From positions 1-64,000 of the forward strand of contig JBPJFZ010000008.1 in the NCBI GenBank assembly GCA_051208035.1: a DNA stretch of 64,000 bases, given 5' to 3'. The notes beneath the pieces were generated by a model. It searched no databases. It had not been told where the DNA came from and saw nothing but the letters and a program-made list of their open reading frames with translations. Positions within the stretch are counted from its first letter, which is position 1. The number at the start of each line of letters is the position of its first letter. Source of the stretch: JACKOB01 sp024234575. GTDB taxonomy: Bacteria; Pseudomonadota; Gammaproteobacteria; Pseudomonadales; Oleiphilaceae. The position numbers were made by a program, and so were the translations under genes. Shown here piece after piece: positions 8,591-16,554 of the stretch.

Positions 8591-9345
8591 TGAAAAAGTA
8601 TCTTCTTACTCTTGTTTTAGCTTGTATACCCATGTTCGCGACAGCCTCTGGCAGTGGTGTGGCATTGGATCATATGAAGCCAGACCTGTTGGATAATGCG
8701 TCGTTGCAGAGAGGGGCAGCCCTTTTTACCAATTACTGTATGGGATGCCACTCGATGAAATACGCGCGATATGAGCGTGTTGCAACGGATTTAGATATAC
8801 CCGCATCCTTATACGAAGAAAATCTGATTTTCACTGGCGCTAAAATTGGTGAGTTAATGCAGATTGGTATGTCGGCACAAGAGGCTAAAGGGTGGTTTGG
8901 TGCGCCGCCACCAGACTTGAGCTTGGAGGCTCGGTTGCGAGGTACTGATTGGTTGTATACTTATCTGAGAGCTTTTTATAAAGATGATAAGCGTCCTTAC
9001 GGTGTGAATAACGCAGTTTTTCCGGATGTAGGAATGCCGCATATTTTTGCTGACCTGCAGGGTGTTTGTGCTCACAAACCTCATTTTGGCGAGCCAGTAA
9101 GTTTCGATCCGCTGTCTGGGATTGAGCATTCTTCAAATGGCTGTCAGGAGTTTTCTGCAAAAGGGTCTATGACGCCAGCTCAATATGATGCAGCAGCCTA
9201 CGATTTGGTGAATTTCCTGGCATATATGGGGGAGCCATCAAAACTCGACAGTCATCGCATTGGAACTTATGTGTTGATGTTTTTGGCATTTATGTTTGTG
9301 TTCGTTTATCTCTTGAATCGTGAATACTGGAAAGATATTCATTAA
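8590..9345 (+). CDS. petC: Cytochrome c1 subunit of the bc1 complex
   Basis: Accepts electrons from the Rieske protein and passes them to a soluble cytochrome c. A signal peptide (residues 1-20, ending ATASG) is followed by one covalent heme site, C50-M-G-C53-H54. A C-terminal membrane anchor (about 226-243) precedes the final EYWKDIH. The 251 residues fit a bacterial cytochrome c1. It is the last gene of the petABC operon and is followed by a strong terminator. Confidence 0.96.
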   Translation: MKKYLLTLVLACIPMFATASGSGVALDHMKPDLLDNASLQRGAALFTNYCMGCHSMKYARYERVATDLDIPASLYEENLIFTGAKIGELMQIGMSAQEAKGWFGAPPPDLSLEARLRGTDWLYTYLRAFYKDDKRPYGVNNAVFPDVGMPHIFADLQGVCAHKPHFGEPVSFDPLSGIEHSSNGCQEFSAKGSMTPAQYDAAAYDLVNFLAYMGEPSKLDSHRIGTYVLMFLAFMFVFVYLLNREYWKDIH

Positions 9346-9373
9346 GTTACAGTAACGAAATCAGGCTATATAT

Positions 9374-9414
9374 TGCAGCGAGTGGGCATTGGTCACTCGC
9401 TGCATTCTTTTTTT
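9374..9414 (+). terminator. Rho-independent terminator of petABC
   Basis: A perfect 11-bp stem, TGCAGCGAGTG (9374-9384) and CACTCGCTGCA (9394-9404), closes a 9-nt loop and is followed by a T-rich tract (9405-9414). Confidence 0.93.
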
Positions 9415-9442
9415 AATCAGTGTGTAATGTCGGAGAAATTAT

Positions 9443-10063
9443 ATGGGTGTTGTGACCAAACGGTCCTCAATGACCTTTTTTTCAGATGGGAAAAGTCATT
9501 ATAGTCATAGAGTCAGGATAGTATTGGCTGAAAAAGGTGTTGCAGTAGACATTATTGATGTTGACCCAGAAAATAAAACGGCTGAGTTGGCAGATTATAA
9601 TCCGTACAACGAGCTTCCTACACTAGTTGACCGAGAATTGGTGTTATACGAACCAAACATAATGATGGAGTATCTTGATGAGCGTTTTCCTCATCCGCCA
9701 TTATTGCCGGTCTATCCAGTTGCACGAGCGCAAAGCAGATTGATGATTCATCGCATACAAAAGGATTGGATGGATGTTGCTGATGCAATAGAGCGAGGTG
9801 ATGGTGATGTTGCAGCGTTGCGAGTTCAGCTATCAGAAAGCCTCGTCTCTGCAGCGCCAATATTTGCAGATAAACCGTATTTTTTGAGCGAAGAGTTTAC
9901 GATTGTTGACTGCTGTGTGGCCCCTCTTTTGTGGCGGTTGCCAGTTCTCGGTGTAGAGCTGCCAGAAAAGACAACAAAAGCGCTAAATAAATATATGGAC
10001 AGGCTGTTTTCCAGAGAATCATTTAAGGCAAGTTTGTCCGAAATTGAGCAGGACATGCGCTAA
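9443..10063 (+). CDS. sspA: Stringent starvation protein A
   Basis: A glutathione-S-transferase-fold protein that binds RNA polymerase and supports acid and stationary-phase tolerance; it has no transferase activity in E. coli. The 206 residues align throughout with E. coli SspA: VRIVLAEKGV, PTLVDREL, IMMEYLDERFPHPPLLPVYP and SRLMIHRIQKDW. The usual partner gene sspB follows after 59 bp that contain a hairpin. Confidence 0.95.
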   Translation: MGVVTKRSSMTFFSDGKSHYSHRVRIVLAEKGVAVDIIDVDPENKTAELADYNPYNELPTLVDRELVLYEPNIMMEYLDERFPHPPLLPVYPVARAQSRLMIHRIQKDWMDVADAIERGDGDVAALRVQLSESLVSAAPIFADKPYFLSEEFTIVDCCVAPLLWRLPVLGVELPEKTTKALNKYMDRLFSRESFKASLSEIEQDMR

Positions 10064-10074
10064 TATGTTGGGAT

Positions 10075-10093
10075 TGCGGGAGTTCTTCCCGCA
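10075..10093 (+). promoter_or_regulatory. Hairpin between sspA and sspB
   Basis: TGCGGGA (10075-10081) and TCCCGCA (10087-10093) form a 7-bp stem with a GTTCT loop. There is no T tract behind it, so it looks more like an mRNA stability or processing element or weak attenuator than a terminator. Confidence 0.4.
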
Positions 10094-10122
10094 TGGTCTT
10101 AGAAGTAACCTGGTGGTGGAAA

Positions 10123-10512
10123 ATGACCTCAAGCAGACCATATTTATTAAGGTCACTAAATGAATGGATTCTGGATAACGGACTAACTCCTTATTTGGTC
10201 GTTGATGCGAATATTCAAGGAGTGGAGGTTCCTACAGAATTTGTCACAAATGGGCAAATAATCCTTAATATCTCTCCATCAGCCGTGAATGGTTTGGCTA
10301 TCGATAACGATGCGCTGCATTTTAGTGCTCGATTTGGCGGGGTGCCTATGCGGGTATATGTTCCATCCGTTGCTGTGATGGCGATCTATGCAAAAGAGAA
10401 TGGCCAGGGAATGGTTTTCGGTGCTGAGCCTGGGTCACCTCAGCCACCGTCTAAGAATGGTGATGATTCGAAAGGGGACTCAAAGCGTCCCAGTCTTAAG
10501 GTAGTTAAATAA
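10123..10512 (+). CDS. sspB: ClpXP protease specificity-enhancing factor SspB
   Basis: An adaptor that delivers ssrA-tagged proteins from stalled ribosomes to ClpXP. The folded domain (residues 4-100) contains RPYLLRSLNEWILDNGLTPY, GQIILNISPSAV and FSARFGGVPM, very close to E. coli. A flexible linker leads to the C-terminal ClpX-binding tail RPSLKVVK. I chose the ATG at 10123, which gives 129 residues and the normal start. An in-frame ATG at 10093 would lie inside the intergenic hairpin and add ten unmatched residues. Confidence 0.94.
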   Translation: MTSSRPYLLRSLNEWILDNGLTPYLVVDANIQGVEVPTEFVTNGQIILNISPSAVNGLAIDNDALHFSARFGGVPMRVYVPSVAVMAIYAKENGQGMVFGAEPGSPQPPSKNGDDSKGDSKRPSLKVVK

Positions 10513-10514
10513 CA

Positions 10515-10535
10515 GGGTTTCTAATGAGGAAACCC
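10515..10535. terminator. Hairpin in the sspB/diaA convergent gap
   Basis: GGGTTTC (10515-10521) and GAAACCC (10529-10535) form a 7-bp stem over the last codons of the minus-strand gene. There is no strong T tract on either side, so termination is only plausible. Confidence 0.4.
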
Positions 10536-11114
10536 AAATAGAGTGCAATCAATTAAGTCTAGCAATGTGGTGATGACGAGGGTGCTGGTCTGTAGAAACT
10601 CACCCTTATGCTCGCAGTGAAGAGGCAAGAAGCAGTCTTCTGCTAACATTATCGATGTCATGTTGTTAGATTCCGTTCCTGTTATCGCTATCACTTTCAT
10701 GTCTTTGTCATGCGCTGCTTGAATTGCCTGAAATATATTTTGACAATTTCCGTCAAGTGATAGTACCACCAGTACATCTTTTTCAGTGGCCAGTGTTCTG
10801 ATAGGTTTGGCGAAGCACTCGTTGAGCCTGTTGTCGCGTGCCATTTCCGAAATAAATCCATTGTCACTGTCTAGGCTAATGGCTGGAAGTCCGGGGCGTT
10901 CGCGCTCAAACTGGTCAGATAGTGATAGTGTTAGTATTTTGGAAATACTTGCAGCTACTCCGTTCGCGCACGTGAAAACCCTCCCATCCTGCAATAGCGT
11001 TTCTACAATTGCATTCCCAGCATAGGTAATTAATTGAGAGAGCTCTTCTTTCTTGCGTTCCAGCTCAGATATGTGATCTTCGATAAGGTATTTAGATCGG
11101 TCCATTAATTCCAT
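10521..11114 (-). CDS. diaA: SIS-domain protein at the diaA/gmhA locus, degenerate
   Basis: The 197-residue protein has the sugar-isomerase fold of the DiaA/GmhA family and sits where E. coli has diaA (behind lpoA-yraN). DiaA binds DnaA and promotes timely initiation; GmhA makes heptose phosphate. FERERPGLPAISLDSD (69-84) and IQAAHDKDMKVIAITG (131-146) match the family. The hallmark loops are altered. The usual CGNGGSAGDAQH is CANGVAASISKI (49-60), the STSGNS loop is SLDGNC (119-124), and the C-terminal QEVH-type motif is missing. Isomerase activity is therefore unlikely. A scaffold role like DiaA is possible but inferred. It is convergent with sspB, separated by 8 bp. Confidence 0.7.
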   Translation of the reverse strand: MELMDRSKYLIEDHISELERKKEELSQLITYAGNAIVETLLQDGRVFTCANGVAASISKILTLSLSDQFERERPGLPAISLDSDNGFISEMARDNRLNECFAKPIRTLATEKDVLVVLSLDGNCQNIFQAIQAAHDKDMKVIAITGTESNNMTSIMLAEDCFLPLHCEHKGEFLQTSTLVITTLLDLIDCTLFGFPH

Positions 11115-11154
11115 TAAATTTGCCTAAAATAAGAGTTCGTTTTAGTTGGAGGTT

Positions 11155-11583
11155 TTATTCTCCAAACGCATCTTTGATCCAGTTGAATATTAACTCTCCT
11201 GATTGGGACTGGGTTACACCGACAACGTCGAATCTGCACTCAGTGTCGTGCATTGGGTGAGTCTGCAGAAATAGCCGTGCAGCAAAAACCAGTTTTCTAA
11301 TTTTTGTTTTAGTGATTGTCTCCTCGGGCGTTCCGTGGCTTGTACTTTTGCGAAACCTTACTTCTACAAATACGACAGCATCGTTTTCGAGCATGATTAG
11401 GTCTATTTCTCCGCGACGACAACTATAATTTCTCTTAATTAGTTTTAGCCCGTGACTGACAAGATAGTCTTCGACCCGTTGTTCAATGGCAAATCCTTTG
11501 CTCTTCAAAATTATTCCTTGTGCTGAATTCCTGTTTAGATGCCTGAAGCCGGTTTCGCTTCCCCATCTGAAAAGGTTGCCCAT
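11155..11583 (-). CDS. yraN: UPF0102 family protein YraN
   Basis: A conserved 142-residue protein with a nuclease-like fold and no firmly established function. Visible signature: RRGEIDLIM (61-69), VFVEVRFRKS and CRFDVVGV near the end, which are the acidic and basic positions of the endonuclease-like core. It overlaps the end of lpoA by 49 bp, in agreement with the E. coli order lpoA-yraN-diaA. The first 25 residues are poorly conserved and a shorter start cannot be excluded. Confidence 0.88.
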   Translation of the reverse strand: MGNLFRWGSETGFRHLNRNSAQGIILKSKGFAIEQRVEDYLVSHGLKLIKRNYSCRRGEIDLIMLENDAVVFVEVRFRKSTSHGTPEETITKTKIRKLVFAARLFLQTHPMHDTECRFDVVGVTQSQSGELIFNWIKDAFGE

Positions 11584-13370
11584 TCTAATGTGCGTTGTAT
11601 TCTTCGGTTTTCTGGCATGCTCAACAAGCCAGTATTGCCGCTGACTGTTACCGAGCTGATTTTACTGAAAATTGAGACTCTCGGAGCCAGCAGGTAGGCA
11701 TCGGCACCTAATGCGAAGAGTCTGTCATACTGTTTGCTGAGTTCGGGCTGCTTTGTGTGAAGCTGTGACTTTAGATAATTGGTTCGGTTTAGTATCCAGG
11801 GTAGGTCGGTAAACTCTATACCATTCAGGTCCTGATCTTTTGTTTTATCTATTTTTCCGTCATAAAGCGTGCTAGTTGCGAAAACAGGTATGTCACCAGC
11901 GTAGTAGAAAGCAAAAAGCGGTTTCAATTGACGAGCGTTTTGTGGGCGAGATAACAATATGATGGCATCAATGTCTTGCCGTCTTCGGGGCGTGAGTTCT
12001 GCTTTTTCTGGCAGGATCTGGTTCAGCTCTCTTGCGCGCTGCTTGCTTTCGTCAACTTTAAATGCTGATTCTATTAGTTTGGTTTGCTCTGCCTTAGGGT
12101 TAAAAAACACAGACTCTAATAATATCCCATTATTTTTTTCCCAGCCTTGTCTTACCAGCTCGCACATTCTCCAGCCCCACTCGGTGTCGGGACAAATTGA
12201 TATAACTTGACGTAAACCTTCCGACCATACCTTATCGGTTACCTGCTTAAGCTCATCTTCGTGAGATAGGCCAAATTGGTAAAGGTTGTTGGGTGGCAGC
12301 GTGTCAGTTGTTGCGTAGTTAAGTGCCAGTACTGGTACTGGAAGAGAGGTCATTGTGCTTAACTCGTTAACATCTTCTTTGGCAAGGGGGCCGATGATAA
12401 GGTCCGGCTGGTGAGTTGAATATTCAAGGTAGATATCAGAAAAATGCTCTGTTTTTGCTGTGTCAACAATACTTATTTCAGTTTTATTTTTGTTCCGGAA
12501 GGGGTCGTTATAGTATGCGGCCATAAAGCCTTCACGAACGGCGCTTCCAGCGCTGGCTAATGGGCCAGATAAAGGAAGAGCAAGAACAATCTGTTCGGGT
12601 CGCTTTTCGGGTAGTGAAGACAGTATGGCGAGTTCTTCGGGTAAGCGTATTGTTGCAGGGTGTCCTGGCCACTCTAGTTGCCAACGGTTCAATGCTGACA
12701 ATTGCTCATCGAGGTTGTATTGGTTTTGCTTGATGGCTGTAGCCAGCGCAATCCATCCTGCCATTTCGAAAGAGGCAGTCTCTGATTCTTTGGATTTTGT
12801 CAGCTCGGCAAAATCTGAGAGTGCAAGGTTCGTCCAGATTTTTTCTTGATTTAGATTATATTGGTCTCCTATGAATAGTGACGAATTCTGCATGCGTGTA
12901 ACCGCTGCGTCGAAATGTCGGCCAAGTTTTTCAAGGGCGTTCGCTTTAAGGGTGATGACTTGGGTTTTTTGCTGGATAGGGAGATTTGCGAGCATGGTGT
13001 TACTGTCCGCCTGCAGCGCAAGCTCGGCGGTGGTCGTGTCATCCAATAAATCTGCGATTTGTAGTCCAGTGATTAAAAAATTCTCTGCGTAGCGAACATC
13101 GAGGTCACGAGGATTAATAAGAAGGTAAACTGCTTTGGCCTGAAGCGTTTGCTGATCCTCTAGTAGAAGATTGGCTGCATCTAGTCGAAGTTTTGCCGAT
13201 TCAGCAAGAGATGTTGTTTTCCATGCCTGAACCAGCAAACTTCTGGCTAATGTTTCTTTAGACTGATCGTGCATCTGATGGTCAGTTTTTGGTCGCGTAT
13301 CTTGTTGCGCACATGAGCTCACCAAAGTGGTTAGCATGCACACAAGCATAAAATTCATAATTAGGCGCAT
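11535..13370 (-). CDS. lpoA: Penicillin-binding protein activator LpoA, outer-membrane lipoprotein
   Basis: LpoA spans the periplasm from the outer membrane and activates PBP1A during wall synthesis. With the start at 13370 the signal peptide ends in a lipobox LVSSC, so Cys20 is the lipidated residue. An earlier in-frame ATG at 13433 would bury the signal. Residues about 30-250 are helical, TPR-like. From about 260 (QIVLALPLSGPLASAGSAVR) the protein has the periplasmic-binding-protein-like domain of the LpoA/YraM family. The 611 residues compare with 678 in E. coli. It is the first gene of lpoA-yraN-diaA, divergent from rsmI. Confidence 0.9.
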   Translation of the reverse strand: MRLIMNFMLVCMLTTLVSSCAQQDTRPKTDHQMHDQSKETLARSLLVQAWKTTSLAESAKLRLDAANLLLEDQQTLQAKAVYLLINPRDLDVRYAENFLITGLQIADLLDDTTTAELALQADSNTMLANLPIQQKTQVITLKANALEKLGRHFDAAVTRMQNSSLFIGDQYNLNQEKIWTNLALSDFAELTKSKESETASFEMAGWIALATAIKQNQYNLDEQLSALNRWQLEWPGHPATIRLPEELAILSSLPEKRPEQIVLALPLSGPLASAGSAVREGFMAAYYNDPFRNKNKTEISIVDTAKTEHFSDIYLEYSTHQPDLIIGPLAKEDVNELSTMTSLPVPVLALNYATTDTLPPNNLYQFGLSHEDELKQVTDKVWSEGLRQVISICPDTEWGWRMCELVRQGWEKNNGILLESVFFNPKAEQTKLIESAFKVDESKQRARELNQILPEKAELTPRRRQDIDAIILLSRPQNARQLKPLFAFYYAGDIPVFATSTLYDGKIDKTKDQDLNGIEFTDLPWILNRTNYLKSQLHTKQPELSKQYDRLFALGADAYLLAPRVSIFSKISSVTVSGNTGLLSMPENRRIQRTLEWATFSDGEAKPASGI

Positions 13371-13583
13371 TCGCTCGGTCCTGAATGTCTGGTTGATAAT
13401 CGCTTGGTCTTGCGAATTGGCTAGAGCGGCCAATATTAGCAGAAAATTGTGTCTTTTTAGAGATACCGCTTATGGATGCTATAAAAATGCCTATTCAATT
13501 CTAAAAAACCAGATTTTTAAAGCCTAATAACGAGCTGGCGTGTACTATTTACGCAATTATTTGATTCGCAAAGAGGAGCGCGA

Positions 13584-14429
13584 GTGGAGCCTGGAATCTA
13601 TATCGTATCAACACCTATTGGTAATCTCGATGATATCACTCTCAGGGCGATTGAAACATTGAAGCACGTTTCGGTAATTGCGGCGGAGGACACTCGCCAT
13701 TCCCGTCGGTTGCTTGATCATCTTGGTATTAGTACTGCGCTGACGTCATTGCACGAACATAATGAAAGGGGAAAAGCGTCGGTTCTGATTGATCGGGTGC
13801 ATGCCGGTGAGTCTATTGCGCTAATTTCTGATGCTGGCACACCTTTGATTTCTGACCCGGGATATCACCTCGTGCGTGCGGCGCGGGAGCAGGGTGTTCG
13901 GGTGGTTCCTGTGCCAGGGGTGTGTGCATTAATTACAGGGTTGTCGGTGGCAGGTTTAGCAACAGACAGGTTTGTCTTTGAGGGCTTTCTGCCTGCCAAG
14001 AGGGTTGGTCGCATGCGAATTTTCGAACGGTTGAGGGCTGAGTCTGGCACGATGGTGTTCTATGAATCACCGCATCGTATTAAAGAGTTTATGGAAGATG
14101 CTGCCATTGTGTTTGGTGCGGATAGGATGGCAGTGTTTGCAAGAGAGCTGACCAAAAGGTTTGAAACCGTTGCTGGCGGATCGCTTGCGGAGTTAAATGC
14201 GTTGATTGCTGGTGATGGAAATCAGTCCAAAGGTGAGTTTGTCGTGATGATTGAGGGAGCTGCGGAACTTTCTGGCGAAGATGCGGTTGCCATCGATGCA
14301 GATGTTTTGTTGTTAAGGTTGCTACAAGAGTTGCCCATCAAAAAGGTCGCGGCAGTCGCGGCAGATATTTTTAAGGGTAGCAAAAAGGATATGTATGAAC
14401 GCGCTTTGTTGCTTCAAGGGCGGAAATAA
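13584..14429 (+). CDS. rsmI: 16S rRNA (cytidine-1402-2'-O)-methyltransferase
   Basis: Methylates the ribose of C1402 in the decoding centre of 16S rRNA, using S-adenosylmethionine. This 281-residue tetrapyrrole-methylase-fold protein shows YIVSTPIGNLDDITLRA (5-21), AEDTRHSRRLL, LISDAGTPLISDPGY and PGVCALITGLSVAGL. It starts with GTG behind AGGAG. It is divergent from lpoA across a 213-bp gap, the same neighbour pair as in E. coli (yraL/yraM). Confidence 0.95.
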   Translation: MEPGIYIVSTPIGNLDDITLRAIETLKHVSVIAAEDTRHSRRLLDHLGISTALTSLHEHNERGKASVLIDRVHAGESIALISDAGTPLISDPGYHLVRAAREQGVRVVPVPGVCALITGLSVAGLATDRFVFEGFLPAKRVGRMRIFERLRAESGTMVFYESPHRIKEFMEDAAIVFGADRMAVFARELTKRFETVAGGSLAELNALIAGDGNQSKGEFVVMIEGAAELSGEDAVAIDADVLLLRLLQELPIKKVAAVAADIFKGSKKDMYERALLLQGRK

Positions 14430-14449
14430 CAGCAAAAGTTAAACTTATC

Positions 14450-14478
14450 TTGTAAAAGTGCCGAGCTAACGGTATTTT
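14450..14478 (+). promoter_or_regulatory. Probable rnpB promoter
   Basis: TTGTAA (14450-14455), a 17-bp spacer and TATTTT (14473-14478) form a sigma70-like promoter. Its expected start, 7 bp downstream, falls on G14485, exactly the first base of the RNase P P1 helix. Confidence 0.6.
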
Positions 14479-14484
14479 ACGCGT

Positions 14485-14866
14485 GAGTTCGTCAGACAGT
14501 CGCTGCCTGAATCGTCCAATCTGCTGCGCAAGTGGTGGTTGTGGTCTCAGGGAGAGGAAAGTCCGGGCTCCACAGGGTAGAGCGCCAGGTAACTCCTGGG
14601 AGGCGAGAGCCTACGGAAAGTGCAGCAGAGAGTAAACCGCCTAAGCTTCAGCTTGCTGAGGCCGGTAAGGGTGAAATGGTGCGGTAAGAGCGCACCGCGC
14701 GTCTGGCAACAGTACGTGGCGATGGTAAACCCCGCTCGGAGCAAGACCAAATAGGGATCCTATGGCGTGACCCGCGCTGGATCCGGGTAGGTTGCTTGAG
14801 ATGTACGGTGACGTGCATCCTAGATGAATGACTGTCCAAGACAGAACCCGGCTTATCGACGAACTC
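14485..14866 (+). ncRNA. rnpB: RNase P RNA, bacterial type A
   Basis: The catalytic RNA that removes tRNA 5' leaders. Conserved blocks are AGGAAAGTCCGGGCTCCA near the 5' side, CAGAGAGTAAACCGCC, GGTAAGGGTGAAA with GTGCGGTAAGAGCGCACCG, GAGCAAGACCAAATAGG, and near the end TAGATGAATGACTGTCC with ACAGAACCCGGCTTATCG. The ends were set by the 9-bp P1 helix, GAGTTCGTC (14485-14493) with GACGAACTC (14858-14866). The T tract right behind P1 can serve as terminator. Confidence 0.97.
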
Positions 14867-14879
14867 ATTTTTTCTTTTC
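14858..14879 (+). terminator. rnpB 3' end, P1 strand plus T tract
   Basis: The 3' strand of helix P1 is followed directly by a run of T residues interrupted by one C (14868-14877), which would allow intrinsic termination at the RNA's own end. Confidence 0.55.
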
Positions 14880-14918
14880 TATCTAACATATCCCCCTCTC
14901 ATAGCAAAAAAATATTAA

Positions 14919-14943
14919 AGTTAATCTCATTTCGAGATTAACT
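14919..14943 (+). other. Perfect inverted repeat in the rnpB-mraZ gap
   Basis: AGTTAATCTC (14919-14928) and GAGATTAACT (14934-14943) form a 10-bp stem with an ATTTC loop, followed by a pyrimidine-rich stretch. It may back up rnpB termination or insulate the dcw operon. The remaining roughly 300-bp gap holds only this repeat and the dcw promoter/operator; I see no gene in it. Confidence 0.5.
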
Positions 14944-15060
14944 CTCTATCTATCTGTTTCTCTTCTATTTAACTGCCTTTATTGTGCATTATTTGCACGT
15001 TATCTCGCTAAGTTGTTGTCTCATTTGATTCTTTTACTTTGCCTGGGCGGGGTTTCAGTC

Positions 15061-15089
15061 TTGCAAAGTTGATTGCCTGTTTCTATAGT
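15061..15089 (+). promoter_or_regulatory. Promoter of the dcw (mra) operon
   Basis: TTGCAA (15061-15066), a 17-bp spacer and TATAGT (15084-15089) make a good sigma70 promoter. The start site would fall around 15096, inside the MraZ-box array, so bound MraZ should block initiation. The layout, with boxes just behind the promoter, agrees with what is known for E. coli mraZ. Confidence 0.65.
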
Positions 15090-15090
15090 G

Positions 15091-15125
15091 TGGGTAAATG
15101 TGGGTAAATGTGGTAAATCGTGGGT
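15091..15125 (+). promoter_or_regulatory. MraZ operator, four 10-bp-phased TGGG-type repeats
   Basis: Units begin at exactly 15091, 15101, 15111 and 15121: TGGGTAAATG twice, then TGGTAAATCG, then TGGGTTTTAG. E. coli MraZ binds direct TGGGN repeats spaced one helical turn apart upstream of its own gene. The third unit lacks one G. Autorepression of the operon is inferred. Confidence 0.8.
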
Positions 15126-15173
15126 TTTAGATAATATAAAGTGGTTTTTTGTGTAATGTGAGGCGTGATTTAA

Positions 15174-15614
15174 GTGTTTTTAGGTAGTCACTCAATCAAT
15201 ATGGATGCCAAAGGGCGAGTTGCGATACCTGCGCGAGTGCGGGAATTGCTGTCGTCTATTTGTGGCGGACAGATTGTGATTACAGCGCATACCCAAGAAC
15301 GCTGCCTGCTCATTTACCCACGCCCACAGTGGGAAGAAATCATGCCGAAAATAAATGCGCTGCCGACTTTTAACAAAGCTGCGCAAAGAACGAAGCGGCT
15401 ATTGATTGGTTATGCCAACGAATCCGAGATGGATGGCAATGGCAGAATTCTGTTATCGCAAACATTGCGTGATTATGCCGGTCTAGAGAAGAAGCTGATG
15501 TTGGTTGGACAAGGCAAGAATATGGAGTTGTGGAGCGAAGAGGCCTGGACCGCTTGGCTTGACGACGGTGACGATGGTGAACTACCTGACGAGATGATGA
15601 GCCTGTCTCTATAG
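15174..15614 (+). CDS. mraZ: Transcriptional regulator MraZ
   Basis: A ring-forming DNA-binding protein with two SpoVT/AbrB-like domains that represses the dcw operon. At 146 residues it shows the start MFLGSHSINMDAKGRVAIPA and a second copy of the fold around EMDGNGRILLSQTLRDYAG. It starts with GTG (GAGG 10 bp upstream); no ATG at this position would keep the conserved N-terminus. It is the first gene of the dcw cluster. Confidence 0.95.
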   Translation: MFLGSHSINMDAKGRVAIPARVRELLSSICGGQIVITAHTQERCLLIYPRPQWEEIMPKINALPTFNKAAQRTKRLLIGYANESEMDGNGRILLSQTLRDYAGLEKKLMLVGQGKNMELWSEEAWTAWLDDGDDGELPDEMMSLSL

Positions 15615-15629
15615 GTTGTAGGTTGATGT

Positions 15630-16553
15630 ATGTCACATGAAACAGTGCTGCTTGAAGAGGCGGCCGACGCTTTGGTAACCAGGCTGGATGGTAAATACGT
15701 TGACGGTACCTTTGGTCGTGGCGGGCATACGCGCAGGGTGTTGTCCGTTTTATCGGCTGAAGCATTAGTTTTGGGGGTTGATAAAGATCCGCAGGCGATA
15801 GCCGAAGCGAAAGCCTTGGAGGCTGTGGACGCGCGTTTTCAGATTCATCATGGCGGATTTGATGGGCTGCAGCGCTATATACAGCAGCTAGGCTGGGAGC
15901 GTGTTGATGGTGTGTTGCTTGATTTAGGTGTGTCTTCGCCACAGCTTGATCAGGCAGAACGAGGGTTCAGCTTTATGCAGGACGGACCTCTCGATATGCG
16001 CATGGACAGTTCTTCCGGTATGACAGCTGCTGAGTGGCTGGCAGATGCGGATGAAGATGAGATTGTGTGGGTGTTGAAAGAGTATGGCGAGGAGCGCTTT
16101 GCTAAACGAATGGCGCGAGCGGTGGTGAAGGCAAGACAAGAGGCGCCTATCGAAACCACCGCACAGTTGTCGAAGTTGATCGCCGAGGCCCATCCTGCTT
16201 GGGAGAAAGGTAAAAATCCAGCCACTAGGGCGTTTCAGGCGATAAGGATAAAGGTAAACGACGAGCTTGGCGGGCTGCAAAGAGCGTTGACTCAGGCGGT
16301 TGATGTGCTCGCAGTTGGCGGTCGTCTTGTGGTGATCAGCTTCCATTCTCTTGAAGATCGTATCGTAAAGCGTTTTATGCGAGACCTGGTTAAAGGGCCG
16401 GTAATACCAAGAGGCGTGCCGGTAATGCATAAGGAAGTCGAGAGTAAGTATAAGGTGATTGGCAAGGCGGTAAAGCCTGGTGCTGCCGAGATAGATAGAA
16501 ACCCTAGGGCGCGAAGCGCTGTAATGAGAGTCATAGAACGGGTGGTGGATTAA
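15630..16553 (+). CDS. rsmH: 16S rRNA (cytosine-1402-N4)-methyltransferase
   Basis: Methylates N4 of C1402, the same nucleotide modified by RsmI. The 307-residue SAM-dependent enzyme starts SHETVLLEEAADAL and shows the SAM-binding DGTFGRGGHTR (25-35) and LGVDKDPQAI. DGVLLDLGVSSPQLDQAERGF, the MraW/RsmH signature, and VVISFHSLEDRIVKRF follow. It has its normal place behind mraZ and ends 1 bp before ftsL. Confidence 0.97.
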   Translation: MSHETVLLEEAADALVTRLDGKYVDGTFGRGGHTRRVLSVLSAEALVLGVDKDPQAIAEAKALEAVDARFQIHHGGFDGLQRYIQQLGWERVDGVLLDLGVSSPQLDQAERGFSFMQDGPLDMRMDSSSGMTAAEWLADADEDEIVWVLKEYGEERFAKRMARAVVKARQEAPIETTAQLSKLIAEAHPAWEKGKNPATRAFQAIRIKVNDELGGLQRALTQAVDVLAVGGRLVVISFHSLEDRIVKRFMRDLVKGPVIPRGVPVMHKEVESKYKVIGKAVKPGAAEIDRNPRARSAVMRVIERVVD

Positions 16554-16554
16554 T

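Noticed and set aside
14547..14889. Three open frames on the minus strand
   Set aside because: They lie inside the RNase P RNA gene, whose conserved blocks explain the sequence fully.
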